A DNA stretch of 64,000 bases from Paracyclopina nana (Eukaryota > Arthropoda > Copepoda > Cyclopoida > Cyclopettidae): NCBI GenBank assembly GCA_019096065.1, contig JAGUCH010000002.1, positions 16,070,501-16,134,500 of the forward strand. The letters are read 5' to 3'. Position numbers and translations under genes: made by a program. Numbering within the stretch: position 1 is the stretch's first letter; every line of letters begins with the position of its first letter. The notes below the pieces were generated by a model that saw nothing but the letters and a program-made list of their open reading frames with translations, did not search any database and had not been told where the DNA came from. Positions 9,481-20,584 of the stretch are shown piece after piece.

Positions 9481-9627
9481 GATTATACACCTCTAGGCTG
9501 GAGGATAACACTCATTATTTTTTAGTGTCGCGTGCCAATCACTCGTTCGCTCCGCTCACTCGTGATCTGTCACTTGACACTAAAAAATAATTCGTGTTAT
9601 CCTCCAGCCTAGAGGTGTATAATCCTA
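9479..9627. repeat. Hairpin element, GGATTATACACC family (long copy)
   Basis: Near-identical to 8728-8876, with arms of about 55 bp and the same loop. Confidence 0.8.
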
Positions 9628-9634
9628 TATTTCA

Positions 9635-9807
9635 AGCTGGGGCACGTAAAGTAGGGTCATTAAATAGCTGAGCGAGGATTTTGAAATGGGAAAACTCAAG
9701 TACAGCTTTACTAGCCCGAGCCTGCGAGGGCTGTAACTGTACGAGTGTTTTTCCATTTTAAAATCCGAGGTCAGCTATTTAATGACCCAATTTTACGTGG
9801 CCCAGCT
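9635..9807. repeat. Foldback element, AGCTGGGGCACGTAAAGT family
   Basis: Almost the whole 173 bp folds on itself. The left arm begins AGCTGGGGCACGTAAAGTAG and the right arm ends with its inverse. Arm fragments of the same family lie near 46305-46365 and 47281-47305. Confidence 0.75.
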
Positions 9808-10068
9808 CAAAATATACAATTTTATATACTGGGTTCCTCAAGTTCATTTGCCCCCATCTGTCCACGATGTGTACTTGTACATCTGTTATTAGTAAAAGTT
9901 GTATAAGGACCCATAATATCTATTTATATGTGTAAACAATTTATAAAACAAGCCTTGCAGAAAATAATAATGTTCATTGTGCAAAATGATGAGGGCTAAT
10001 TTGTAGTTGCTAGATTTGCTACCACCATTCAGAGAATAATACCGATTTGCTCTTTTGTGTATTTTCGT

Positions 10069-12501
10069 TTAAGAAATGCTTTCTTCGGATAGTAACAAGC
10101 TTTGATTCAAAATGTTCTCGGTATTCTCCTCGTGTTTTTTGCCATACTTGGGGCAAGGACTAAAAATGGATTTGAAAAATACGAACATTGAGGCAAACAG
10201 TATCAGCCAGATGACAGCTCCAAACGAGGAGCGGCCAAATAGAAGCATGGCCGATGCCAAGTAGATGAAAAAGTACGATACAGCCATCAAGCTTCCCAAG
10301 GGCCGTAAGAATAGTCGTGGTGGCAACTTCACCACTTGTTTAGGCAGTCCATGAAACGACGAGTTGGCCATCATTCTTGAATTGTTAAGGTTGCTATCAA
10401 TTTGATCGATTCTAGCCAGGTAGCAAGTAGGAGGTGCCAAAAGCTCTCTTGCAATGCCACCCACCAAGTCAGTTCGATGGTAAGTGTCCTCAATAACATC
10501 AGCCCACTTGTCGTTGATCCAGGATGACAGCTTGTGCAAGCAACGGACCAAGCCAGCCACTTCATCGGACCGAATGGGCAACATGTCAGGGTGTCCTCTG
10601 TACTTGCCATCATGCTTCAACTTTCGGTAGAGCAATCCTCGTTTCTGAGCAGGAGAAAGTCCAGAGTCTTGGTAGGCGGCTGCCAAGTCGGTCTGGTCAG
10701 CAGCCGGATCATTGCTGGCAGACATGCCACTTTTGAACTCACTTCGCACGTGTTCAAGCTCAAACAGGGATGAGATCTTGTCTGCCACGAAGGTCAAATG
10801 CTGAACAACTTTCTCGCTCTCGTTTTTCTCTGGGTCAGAGTTGGCACTGGAATTCTCGCTGAAGATGAATTTGACCAGAGAAGCCAAAATTGATTCCGCG
10901 TCTTTTTTCGCACTTTTGTCACCCGCAGCGGAATCAGCCTTGAAACGCTTCTTTTCGTACTCAATGCTTCTGAGGGCTGAGACGAGCAATTCTGCCATTT
11001 TCTCCTTAAACTCAGGGCCGAAAATGTTTTCAGAGCTTTTCGCGCTGTTGGCGTAAGCTTGGCTGACGCTAGCAGATTTGATGCACGCCATAAGGTTGTC
11101 TTGGCCGATCACCTTGAACACCCTGAAGAGCATGAAAGCGTTTTTCGAACTGCTCACATCCAGCCTTTGAAACCTTCTGAGGACCTTGGCGAGGAGCTTC
11201 GAGAAGAAAGCATAGTTGTCACTCACAAACTGGCCAAATCTGATGGGATCCATTTTGGTTTCTTCGTCAGAGGTGCTGTTGTTGATGCTTAAGTAGCGCC
11301 AGGGCTGAATGTAGCTGAGCCAAGTTTCAAGCACCAGTCTGAAAGAAGCGTCGTAAGGCCAATGGTCAATGGATCGAGCCAAAAATGCGAGCAGACAAGA
11401 TTGGTTGATTCTGCTCCCGAACACGTCGATTTTCATCGACTCGGGCAAGAAAGCACTGCCTTGGCGGCACGCATTGGCAAAGTAGTGCGAGTGCTTGATG
11501 AACATGCGCACCACTCGCACAAGCTCGGCTGAGGGCAACGTCGACGCCACCCTGATTGAGGCTGACACGTAGTCAATTGAGGAGGCAGACAATGCACCAG
11601 GGCTGAGGCTGTCATTGAGGCTGTCATCGCCCACGTAGCCTTCAATCCAGAACATGACAAAAGCCCTGACCAACGTGTCAGACCTCCACGTTTCATTGGA
11701 GCTAGGCGAGGATTTCCCCGAGTCTTTGATGAATTCCTGCCTGGGCTCCTCTCGCTTCAGCAAGTTGGGGCTGAAGTCTTTCCTGAACAAGGACGGCCTC
11801 GAGTAGCTGTTGCTCTTCATGGGAGATGTCTGTTGTTGCTGCTGCTGCTGCTGCTGTTGAGACGAGGCAGGAGATGGGAGGCTTTGCCGAAAAGCCTGGG
11901 CGTAAAGGTTGGACTGCAAGACCGGATCAATGGGCAGGAATGTGGCCAGGTAGTCTTCAACAAGCAAAGGATACAACGTGTCACTCGTTGCATTGACGTT
12001 CACGTTGGTTGGCGCCAAATTGAGCTTTTGTCGCCTGACGAGCAGCCCAGCGAAGTGGTAGAGGTAGTACTCGAAGGCAGATAGGCCATGGCCAGATCCC
12101 GAAGAGAGATTCATGCCCTTTTGGCAACTAGGGGGCAACATTGTCACGGGGAACTCGTAAATGAAGCTGGGCTCTCGCATCAGTCGATAAATGGCGGTGA
12201 ACATTGGGCCATTGGTGCCCAGAAATGATAGGGCCGCATGAAAGTCCCTGTAGTTTTGCGAAAGGCCACTGTAAGTGCTCCCGCCGCTTGTTCTCGTCAG
12301 GGACGCAATGTCCCAGCCGAAACCCACGCCGCCGGCACCGTAGCCGAAAATGTCACCGCAAATCTTTCCAAAAACCAGATGCAGCTCGTTCTGAGTGGCC
12401 ATGGGTAGAATCCGCGTCAGCTCGCGACATTTCTCCCACAAATATGGCTTGGCGAAAGCAATGGAAAACTCCTCGAAGAAAGTCTTCTTTTGCTGCAGCA
12501 T
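10069..12501 (-). CDS. SMPD4: Sphingomyelin phosphodiesterase 4 (neutral sphingomyelinase 3)
   Basis: Intronless, 810 residues, near the family length of about 830-870. The N-terminal part has the SMPD4 pattern, including GDIFGYGAGGVGFGWD and the conserved YEFPVTMLPP segment. A polyglutamine run lies near residue 220. The C-terminus has one or two hydrophobic segments (about residues 745-785), fitting the tail-anchored topology of the family. Family knowledge: SMPD4 is a Mg-dependent neutral sphingomyelinase of ER and nuclear envelope, structurally unlike the EEP-type enzymes. A second, unrelated sphingomyelinase candidate lies at 54171-55356. Opposite-strand frames are shadows. Confidence 0.9.
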   Translation of the reverse strand: MLQQKKTFFEEFSIAFAKPYLWEKCRELTRILPMATQNELHLVFGKICGDIFGYGAGGVGFGWDIASLTRTSGGSTYSGLSQNYRDFHAALSFLGTNGPMFTAIYRLMREPSFIYEFPVTMLPPSCQKGMNLSSGSGHGLSAFEYYLYHFAGLLVRRQKLNLAPTNVNVNATSDTLYPLLVEDYLATFLPIDPVLQSNLYAQAFRQSLPSPASSQQQQQQQQQQTSPMKSNSYSRPSLFRKDFSPNLLKREEPRQEFIKDSGKSSPSSNETWRSDTLVRAFVMFWIEGYVGDDSLNDSLSPGALSASSIDYVSASIRVASTLPSAELVRVVRMFIKHSHYFANACRQGSAFLPESMKIDVFGSRINQSCLLAFLARSIDHWPYDASFRLVLETWLSYIQPWRYLSINNSTSDEETKMDPIRFGQFVSDNYAFFSKLLAKVLRRFQRLDVSSSKNAFMLFRVFKVIGQDNLMACIKSASVSQAYANSAKSSENIFGPEFKEKMAELLVSALRSIEYEKKRFKADSAAGDKSAKKDAESILASLVKFIFSENSSANSDPEKNESEKVVQHLTFVADKISSLFELEHVRSEFKSGMSASNDPAADQTDLAAAYQDSGLSPAQKRGLLYRKLKHDGKYRGHPDMLPIRSDEVAGLVRCLHKLSSWINDKWADVIEDTYHRTDLVGGIARELLAPPTCYLARIDQIDSNLNNSRMMANSSFHGLPKQVVKLPPRLFLRPLGSLMAVSYFFIYLASAMLLFGRSSFGAVIWLILFASMFVFFKSIFSPCPKYGKKHEENTENILNQSLLLSEESIS
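11834..11862 (-). repeat. CAG/CTG microsatellite coding polyglutamine in SMPD4
   Basis: A run of CTG/TTG codon complements (plus strand) encodes about ten consecutive Gln residues in SMPD4 and is probably length-variable. Confidence 0.7.
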
Positions 12502-13658
12502 TTTGACGATATTTTAGAGCTTGTTTCACTTATTTGTTTACACTTTTCTCAGTTCTGCGGCTGCGCGCCTGAGCCACAGATGAGCAGTACAGAGCTACCA
12601 GATAATTCAGGATCCTGAACTGTGCCTATTTTTGGGATCAAATGAAACCTACACTAGATGTACACGTCCACATTGTGGACTGATTGGGGGCGAACGCACT
12701 TGGCAAATTAAAAATTAAAATAAGAAGCAATAAGTTGTCATTTTAAGTATTGACAACTTTCATGGAAACCCGAAATCAAGCTTAGTTTGACAGCAAAATT
12801 CGAAAGTGAAAAAAGTGGTCAGAGAAAATGAAAAAAGTGGTCAGGAAAGTGGTCCGAAAAAGTGTGAGAGAAAGTGGTCAGAAAAGTGTCACAAAAAGTG
12901 GTCGAAAAAGTGTTCAGAAATAGTGGTATGAAAAGTTGTCTAAAAAGTGGTCAGAAAAAGTGGTCTGAAAAGTGGTCTGAAAAATGATCAGAAAAAGGTG
13001 TAAGCACTACTTTGTGTACTGTAGGCGAGTTTAACTTCCATTTATGCTCTTCTTTTAAGGCGTCCTACTTTCTCTCAACTGCTCTAGGCTTAAATTCCAT
13101 TTGTGGCCATTCGTGGTAGAGATGAGGGGGCTCACTCGCTTCGCGCGTTCGCCCCCAAAAAAACATCCAATCATAGTAGGATGAATGACATGGGCTCAGA
13201 AATCTCAGAGGGCTGAGCTCGAGGCCAACTTATGAACCTTAGTGGATTTTTTTTTATTTTTTAGTGATTCGTTTCTGGTAAGCTTGGCGTAAAAAAACAG
13301 CCGATTTTGCACTAATAGAACTTCTATGACAGCTCTTTTAATTTCTCCATTTTTCACTGCGGTTAGGCATTATGTTTGATTAGATTAAGTTATGATAGTG
13401 TGGACAAATGTTTGATTTAGTCAAGTTAGGTTAGTTTTTTTAAGCAGTCATCTTTGCTGTAAATTGGCACAAATGAATAATTTTGAGCTTCTTTGGTAGT
13501 TTTAGGAACTGAAAGATGGAGAGTTTAATATGTCGTACTTTGCTTAGGCCTCTCAAGCTTTATTCATAGATCTGAAAAAAATATTTCCAGCCTCACAAAT
13601 ATTTTTGTGCATCCCCAAAGGGAGACTCAGACTTGTCAGGTTAGACAGTTACATCAAT
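12502..13658. other. Intergenic repeat-rich stretch between SMPD4 and CEP120
   Basis: Non-coding. It includes the AAAAGTGGTCAG array at 12805-12998, a GTCCACATTGTGGAC palindrome near 12668-12682 resembling one at 3345, and a TTGTCA/TGACAA inverted pair near 12735-12770. No coding signal was found. Confidence 0.55.
12805..12998 (+). repeat. Degenerate short tandem array, AAAAGTGGTCAG unit
   Basis: About fourteen imperfect 12-16-bp copies of AAAAAGTGGTCWG follow one another. Similar short runs occur at 3209-3270 and, inverted, at 47175-47275. This may be an arm of a foldback element. Confidence 0.7.
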
Positions 13659-16600
13659 TTATTTATTTCTAGACAACTCGGATATCTTAGCATCGATCAA
13701 TTTGATAATTTCATCACCTTCTTTGTAGACTTTGGTGTTGAGAAAAAGCTCCTTCTGCTTTTTCAAGCGCAATATTTCTTTTTGGTCTTTGGCATTGACC
13801 ACAGTGATCTGACTTGAGGTCGAAGCTTCCTCATCACTGATGGCAAGGTTTGCAGGCGTGTCAACCATTTTCATGGCCATTCTCACCAGCTTTGCTTCAT
13901 ATAGGTCACGAGACTTGCTCGAATCCGCCTTGAGTTTGGCATTTTCTTCTTTGAGCGCAGCCAGTTGTGAGACAAGTGTGAGGTCCTTTTCTTGCTGCAA
14001 TTGCTTGACTTTGGCCTCGGCTTCTTCAAATGCATTCTTGTAGAAATCCCTAATTTTCTCAACATGAGCCGACTTCTCACTGGCTGCCAAAAGACTCTTC
14101 TGCAAGCCCACATTTTCAGACTTTAATTTAGCTAGCTCCTTCTTCAAAGGAGCCATTTCATCAGAGAGACATTTGAGTGCCTCATACTTGGTCTTCCAGA
14201 TGTCAATTTCAGTTTTCAATGCTTCACTTTCTTTGGCCAAATCAGTTGTCACGGCTCCTTTTTTATTGGAGGTGTTTTTGCCAAGCAAAATTTGCAAACG
14301 TTGCTCTCTGTCATCAAGCTTCCTCTGTCGAGCATTGAGATCTTGCTCAAAGGTTTCAAGTGCCTTTTGCTTCTGTTTGTTGCTTTCCAGAGCTTGCTTG
14401 AGGTCCTTTTCCAGAGTGAGAATCTCGGTGAGCTTTTTGTGTACCAGGTTTTCCCTCTCTTTCTCACGTTTCTCCCATTCCTTGGTGAGCATGTTGATGT
14501 GATGAGATTCCAATTGCTGCAGCTGGTTTTTAAACGCCTCTTTCTGTTTGTGTTTCCATTGCTCAATTTCTAGAGCAATTTTGTCCACATTTGGTAAACT
14601 ACTACTGTTGTTCTTGTTTGTAGCAATTGTATTAAATGCACTTTTCGAGCTCGGAATCGGCACTCTGGGAAAAGTAAGAAATGCATGCAAAGTCATGAAT
14701 AAGTCAACTGAAAAGTATTCTTACCCAGAGGTTGCTGTTGGCAGCTCTTTGATTGAGAAGGTACAGAAAATGGTGCCAATCATCTCATTGCTGCCCAGTT
14801 TGTTGGTTTTCCAAATGGGAGCATGAACAGAGCAGGTTCGAGTGCCCAAGTTGGCAGAAGGCTGGGAAAAAAGGCTTGACAGGTTGATTGAGGCTGTGCC
14901 CAGATGGGTGTCAATGTTGTACACTCTTATGTGTAGAGGGTGCTTGTCAAGGGGCTTTCGCACTGCTGACTCACGAGCAGTGAAGCTATATTCACAATAG
15001 CCACGACGAATTTCTTGCTTCTCAGATCCAGAGTTGACTTGAAAAGAGGGCCAAGTGCTCACTTCAGTGCTACAAAACGGTTTGTACTTGTACCTTTAAA
15101 TTGAAAGGGTTAATAATTATAAAGCATTATTAAAAATTTAATGTGAAAGAATGCCTACTTGATCACACAGTTTACAGGGTGGTCGATATTAAGGCTAATA
15201 TCTTTGAGATCAATCGTGAATTTGTAGCGTAACACAGGCTCTGATGAGCTTAGCTTTGACAACTCCAGCTCCGGTGGAGGGCAATCCGACATGACAGTTA
15301 TATCAGCATCTGCAAGAAAAATTTCTCATAGAAAAGCCATTTCAAGTTATGAATTTTAAAAAAATTCCCTTTGAAATTGAATTCGTCCGCCATTTCCAAA
15401 CAATCTAGCTTGTTCTAATTGATTTTAGTCAGTTTGGAAGGAAAAACAAAAAATGTAAGAAATAACTTAACTTGGCGCTTTACAAAAGCATTTTGAATAA
15501 TAGCTCAGGTCTGGGCATGGGTAAAAAGGATAAATTGATAAGTCGCTAAATATTAGCACCTATGCTATGTGTGAATTTTTGCGTCTTATTTTCGCGGTCA
15601 ATTTCTCGTTGTGCATTGAGGTAATACGATTTTTTTCTTCTAACAGAAGGAAGGGCAAAGTTTTTTTGTTGTTTGAGGGCCCTCGCAAACGCTAGCGCGC
15701 GCCCGGGAAGCTTTGGCTTCCAGTGACTCTGGGTGCGGACGCGGAAGGAAGGGCAAAGTTTTTTGTTGTTTGAGGGCCCTCGAGCTTTGGCTTGCGTAGG
15801 GTGAGCACGCCGGCCCGGGTCGCTTCCAGTGACTCTGGGTGCGCACAGTGAGGACGCGGAAGGAAGGGCAAAGTTTTTTTGTTGTTTGAGGGCCCTCGCA
15901 AACGCTAGCGCGCGCCCGGGAAGCTTTGGCTTGCGTAGGGTGAGCACGCCGGCCCGGGTCGCTTCCAGTGACTCTGGGTGCGCACAGTGAGGACGCGGAA
16001 GGAAGGGCAAAGTTTTTTTGTTGTTTGAGGGCCCTCGCAAACGCTAGCGCGCGCCCGGGAAGCTTTGGCTTGCGTAGGGTGAGCACTGGGTGGCGCTGGG
16101 TTAGCCCGTTTTTCTTGGGATTGCTGTGTTTCCTTTTTTGATGCTCAATCGCGGGCGAGCCCATTTCGGGCATTCTGTGCGCTGTGACTTCTTGTTGCAT
16201 TTGTGATGCTCAACGAATGCGGGCGTGCCTATTTCGGGGATTCTGTGCGCTGGATATCTGGCCACTGCCCTGACAATCCTCTTTTAACTTAATTCATTTT
16301 CAATGTTTTCAACAAAACCTTATAAGGCTATGCTAGTAAAGTAAGACAAGCTGTTTAAAGGCTTAGAATTCCAGAACCAAAAATATTGATACTCTCCAAT
16401 TTAACTCATGAATGGGGCTCTAATATTGCCATTTCACCATAGTACCTATGTCAAAGTATTAAATTGCGAAATAACTGTGTAACCTTTATATATGCCTAGT
16501 ATAGCAAGGTATGAAATGACAAACAGCTAATTTCAATTAGAAGTGTGAATAGATTTGTTCCATGTTATAGTTTTACCCCCAAAGTGAAACGATAAACTGA

Positions 16601-18594
16601 CCACAAAAATAAAAAGCACAATTTCACACCTAAGCGCGAATATTTATCGTTTCTTCTATTTATCTCTTTACCCATGCCGCTCGCTCAGGTCTGCATTATT
16701 TTCCAACTAAAAAATGACCCTATTTTGCTGTTGAAGTTGTCATAATGCATAGATAGCAGTATCATAACAAAGACATACCATCTACCGACTTTTTTGAAGA
16801 AACACTTGGGAGTTGAGTTCAAAATCATGTTTTGTTTTGATAGGTCGAGCCACTTTTTTTAGGGCGGGTAATTTTTTTAAATGGTTACTTTTTTACTAAT
16901 GCATAGCATCAGGACTCTTAACATCTTGGTATTGAGTGTCTCATGTATATCATAGCCTTAAAATCATTCTATTTTACCGTAATGAAGTAATCCTTTTAAA
17001 AAATTCAATACACTAATTTGCTTGGGTCTTTATTTCGAACTACTTCTCCTGTCGCAAAAACGCGGTAACTCAGTTTTTCTTCTCCTGCAGTGTCAGCTGA
17101 AAATCCCAAAAGTTGCCCATGAAGGCCGCTGGGATCGCCCTACATCAATGTTATTGTTATGATGCTGATGTGAATAAATATTGAATCTTGCTATCACTCT
17201 ATGCTAGTATAAAAATAATCTTTGTACATTTTTTTTACCTGTGTCGTCGGTGTGTTTGTGTAATTCCTCTGTTTGAGGAATAGACGTTGTAGGCGGGTGG
17301 TCATCATTGCTAGGCCTTGATGCAATGGGTGCCCACAAAACATTCGATGCTTCAACATTCTAAAAATAACAATTCAAATAATTGGCTTACATAATTAAAA
17401 GCAAAAAAGTACCAGATCTTGTTTGAGAGTTTTGGTGGGCTCAATGGCCAGCGCGGCATCTGGGTGGGATCCAATACTGAATCTTACGCCTATGTTAGGG
17501 TTATTCAGAGCAGAGTCACTCATAGCTTTTGTAGAGCCATGAAACGGGCTATTGCTGCCAGAGCTTGCTGCAGGCACCAATGGAATCACTCCCTCAAACA
17601 CGGCCAATTTTCCGGCTTTGAGCTCGTCCACCTTGAGCGTGAACAGTTTAGCTTGGTCAGCCACTGCAAGGATGTTTTGCTTTTCGTCTTGGATCGTAAT
17701 GGCAAAGTTGGCCAATTTTTCGTTGAAAAAGCGGACTAGAGTTTGAGGTGATGCAAAGATCTTGGCTGTTGCTCTTTCTGGCTTAAACTCGTGGATGCCT
17801 GAGCATGTAAAGGGCCTCGATGAGATCTGAGTTCCAAATAGATCATAGACAAAAAAGAGCTTTTCGCCTGGATCCGCTTTCATGTCTTTGGGAAAAGCCT
17901 AATATGAATGAAAGCCATTAAAAAGGAATTTCTTAAGGAAGTTACAAATTACCTCGTGAACATTGTTTGCAAAGCAGATAAAGATGTTGAACAAAAATAT
18001 CTGAGATTGAGGGCTTTCATGGCCGATTGTGAAGTATCCCTTTTCATTGTCGAGAATCGGTGTTAATCGTTCATTGTTGTTCAGCTTTCGGTTGGTCAAG
18101 TTCATCGTGTCATCATCGTTCATGTCAAAGTCATTGGGGATCTCAGCTGGTTCAATAACAAGAGCAGCTCTAATGCTCGGTGCAACTCGGCCAGGGGGCA
18201 AATCTTGAACGGTTATCTTCCTCCAAGAAGCATGAACTAAGTAGGACTCGTTAGCTTCGATCTCTGCCTTTGGCACCGCTTCTCTCAAGTCGAAAATGTG
18301 ATAGCCAATTACTCTTTTCGACGATGCGTCAAGCACTTGCATTTTCAGCTGCACTTTGCGGCTCCTGATGGCCTGAAAAGACACTCTGTCCATAGTCCAC
18401 ACCAACTCGGTGTTGAACTCGGGATTCTCGTCAATGAACTGAACGGGGTCACTTTCCACAGATTCCTTGGAATCAAGGCTCGCGGCTATGATCAATTTGC
18501 TCCCCTCACTATCCTGGGGTGCCGAAAAGTTTTGGCCTTCATAGAGACTTAGCACAAGGGCACATTTCTCCCCAACATCCCGCAAGGAAGCCAT
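13659..18594 (-). CDS. CEP120: Centrosomal protein CEP120 homologue
   Basis: Six exons (18594-17953, 17898-17413, 17359-17239, 15309-15159, 15093-14725, 14664-13659) join in frame to 924 residues. Vertebrate CEP120 is about 986. The N-terminal half has C2-like beta domains, starting ALVLSLYEGQNF and including IRVYNIDTHLGTASINL in the CEP120-specific domain. The last 330 residues form a long Lys/Glu-rich coiled coil. Family knowledge: CEP120 is a daughter-centriole protein that binds microtubules and drives centriole elongation with CPAP and SPICE1. Intron 3, about 1.9 kb, is far longer than the others and contains the minisatellite at 15647-16090. The first start (18603) gives three extra residues. 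The MASLRDV start was preferred by similarity. Confidence 0.87.
15647..16090. repeat. GC-rich minisatellite in a CEP120 intron
   Basis: Four units begin with GGAAGGGCAAAGTTTTTT near 15649, 15744, 15858 and 15997 (spacings 95, 114 and 139 bp). Full units are about 139 bp and carry GCTAGCGCGCGCCCGGG and GGGCCCTC palindromes. Shorter units lack internal blocks. The array is open in several frames, which is a composition effect. Confidence 0.85.
16091..17238. other. Remainder of the long CEP120 intron
   Basis: Low-complexity AT-rich sequence with no gene-like frame. A short degenerate repeat, TCGCGGGCGAGCCCATTTCGGG and a relative (16149 and 16217), follows the minisatellite. Confidence 0.45.
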
Positions 18595-19051
18595 TTTCCA
18601 CAATCCTCAATCAACTCAGCACATTTGAAGATCAAGAATGATGAGTCAAAACTGATCAGTTGAGTCTGTTCAGTGACAGTTTGTTTTGAATTTGGACGTG
18701 CATCGAGCTCAGGTCCGAGCCCAAATGCGCCATGCCAATTTCTAGCCCGACGCGACCCGAATCAAAAATGGACAAACTGGAGCCCGATTATTCCTGGCTC
18801 GGTTTATATCTCTATTGATTTTAACTAGAGATTTGGCGATAAAATCTGGATAGAAAATTGCAATTCTAAAGTCGGACTGCCCCATTTTTTAGGGCGCGTT
18901 TCATCACAACAGCTGACATTCGCAACATTTCTAATTTGAAAAGTCGCTCGTTTCCTAACATGCGCGAGCGAACTTGAATAGAGTGCAGCGTGAACTTTGT
19001 GATATCTCGTTTTCTATTGGTCTCTAGTTGCTAGGTTGATAGATAGGAAAC
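18595..19051. promoter_or_regulatory. Divergent region between CEP120 and the epoxide hydrolase
   Basis: 457 bp between two divergent start codons, so both promoters are presumably here. I see no TATA box or repeat. Confidence 0.35.
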
Positions 19052-20584
19052 ATGGTGCTCAAGCTTATTTTTTCGATTGTCATTCTGGTCATTGTTGGGT
19101 TCTTTCTTGCGGTTTGGCATGACATGATCCCGTCAAGGCCTGACAAGCCTGTTGTTGCCAAGGAATGGTTCGGCAAAGGAGAGCGCACCGAAGAGTCAGC
19201 TTCAGTCAAACCATTCAAAATTAATTACAGCGATAACGTAAGCTTATCATGAAAAAAGTATACTGTTCGCCTGAATTGCATTTTTATGTCTAGGATCTTG
19301 CTGATTTGAGATTAAGGATCAGGGGTGACTTAACTAGGCTTAAAAATGTCAATGCAGCTCCCCTTGAAGGCATGGGCTTTGAGTACGGATTCAATTTGGA
19401 CTACCTGATTGACGATGTGGCAACCTACTGGATGTCTACCTTCGACTGGAGAAAGCAAGAGAAGAGGCTAAATGATGTCATGCCTCAATTCATGACCAGC
19501 ATTGATGGACTTGATATTCATTTTGCTCATGTCAAGCCAACAAATGCGAAAAACAAAAAAGTCCTACCATTGCTCATTGTTCATGGGTGGCCTGGGTCAT
19601 TTGTGGAGTTTGTGAAAATTGTCCCTATGTTGACGACTCCAGTGGAAACCAATGACTTTGTCTTTGAAGTGGTAGCACCATCCATTCCAGGATACGGATT
19701 CTCGTCTGCGCCTGCCAAAGCTGGCTTCAATGCAGCTCAAACTGCGAGGATATTTGTAGAGCTCATGGAGAGGCTGGGGCACAAAACATTTTATGCACAA
19801 GGTGGAGATTGGGGAGCTTTTGTCACTGCAGCCTTGACTACTCTCTACCCTGAAAGGTAAAACTACTTTTCAATGGTTTATTTTAACTCATTCATATTTG
19901 CTTTACAGTGTCATTGGCCTACACTTGAATATGGCTCCAGTGAATACTCCCTCGTCCAACCTCAAACTAATCACTGCAGCCATGTTTCCTAGCCTCGTGC
20001 TCGAACCAAAAGACTATGCAAAGGTTGTGCCATTGTGGCCCAGATTTGCCCACATCCTTCAAGAATCAGGATACTTGCACATCCAAGCCACCAAGCCTGA
20101 TACTGTTGGTACAGCCTTAACTACATCTCCTGTTGGCTTGGCAGCCTACATTCTGGAGAAGTTCTCTGTTTGGACAAATCGTACGTGGTTATCTGAGAAA
20201 AATGGCAAATTAACCACTAAATTCACCATGGATGACTTGCTTACCAACATTATGGTTTACTGGATCAATGGCAACATTATTCCCTCCCAGAGATACTACA
20301 AAGAAAACATTGGCTCCGAGCTTCTGGAATCGTTGGATAGAATTCCTGTGGAGAATGTCCCAGTGGGCGTGGCAGCCTTTCCAGAAGAGCTCTTTGTTCA
20401 ACCTGCCACCTTCATCCGTGGCAAATACCCAAGGCTAGTGAGCTACAATGATATGCCAAGAGGAGGTCACTTTGCAGCATTAGAAGAACCTAAATTACTC
20501 TTTGATGACTTGGTACAATTTGTACAAAAAGTTGAGACTTCAATGTCTCCCACTTCAAATTCTAGCTCAAAAAAAGAACTATGA
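19052..20584 (+). CDS. Microsomal / juvenile-hormone-type epoxide hydrolase
   Basis: Three exons (19052-19237, 19294-19856, 19909-20584) join in frame to 474 residues. An N-terminal membrane anchor (about residues 3-21) is followed by the EHN domain with the FDWRKQEKRLN signature. The alpha/beta-hydrolase fold has the oxyanion-hole motif HGWPGS, the nucleophile Asp in GGDWGA, the acid Glu in FPEELF and the catalytic His in GGHFAALEEP. All three catalytic residues are present, so it should be active. Family knowledge: EPHX1/JHEH enzymes open epoxides in ER membranes; in arthropods they inactivate juvenile hormone and detoxify. Substrate cannot be told from sequence. Introns are 56 and 52 bp. 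Confidence 0.93.

Noticed and set aside
15546-16200. Long minus-strand frames (164 and 186 aa) with repeated KQQKNFALP segments
   Set aside because: They are translations of the GC-rich minisatellite, open in several frames at once, inside a CEP120 intron.
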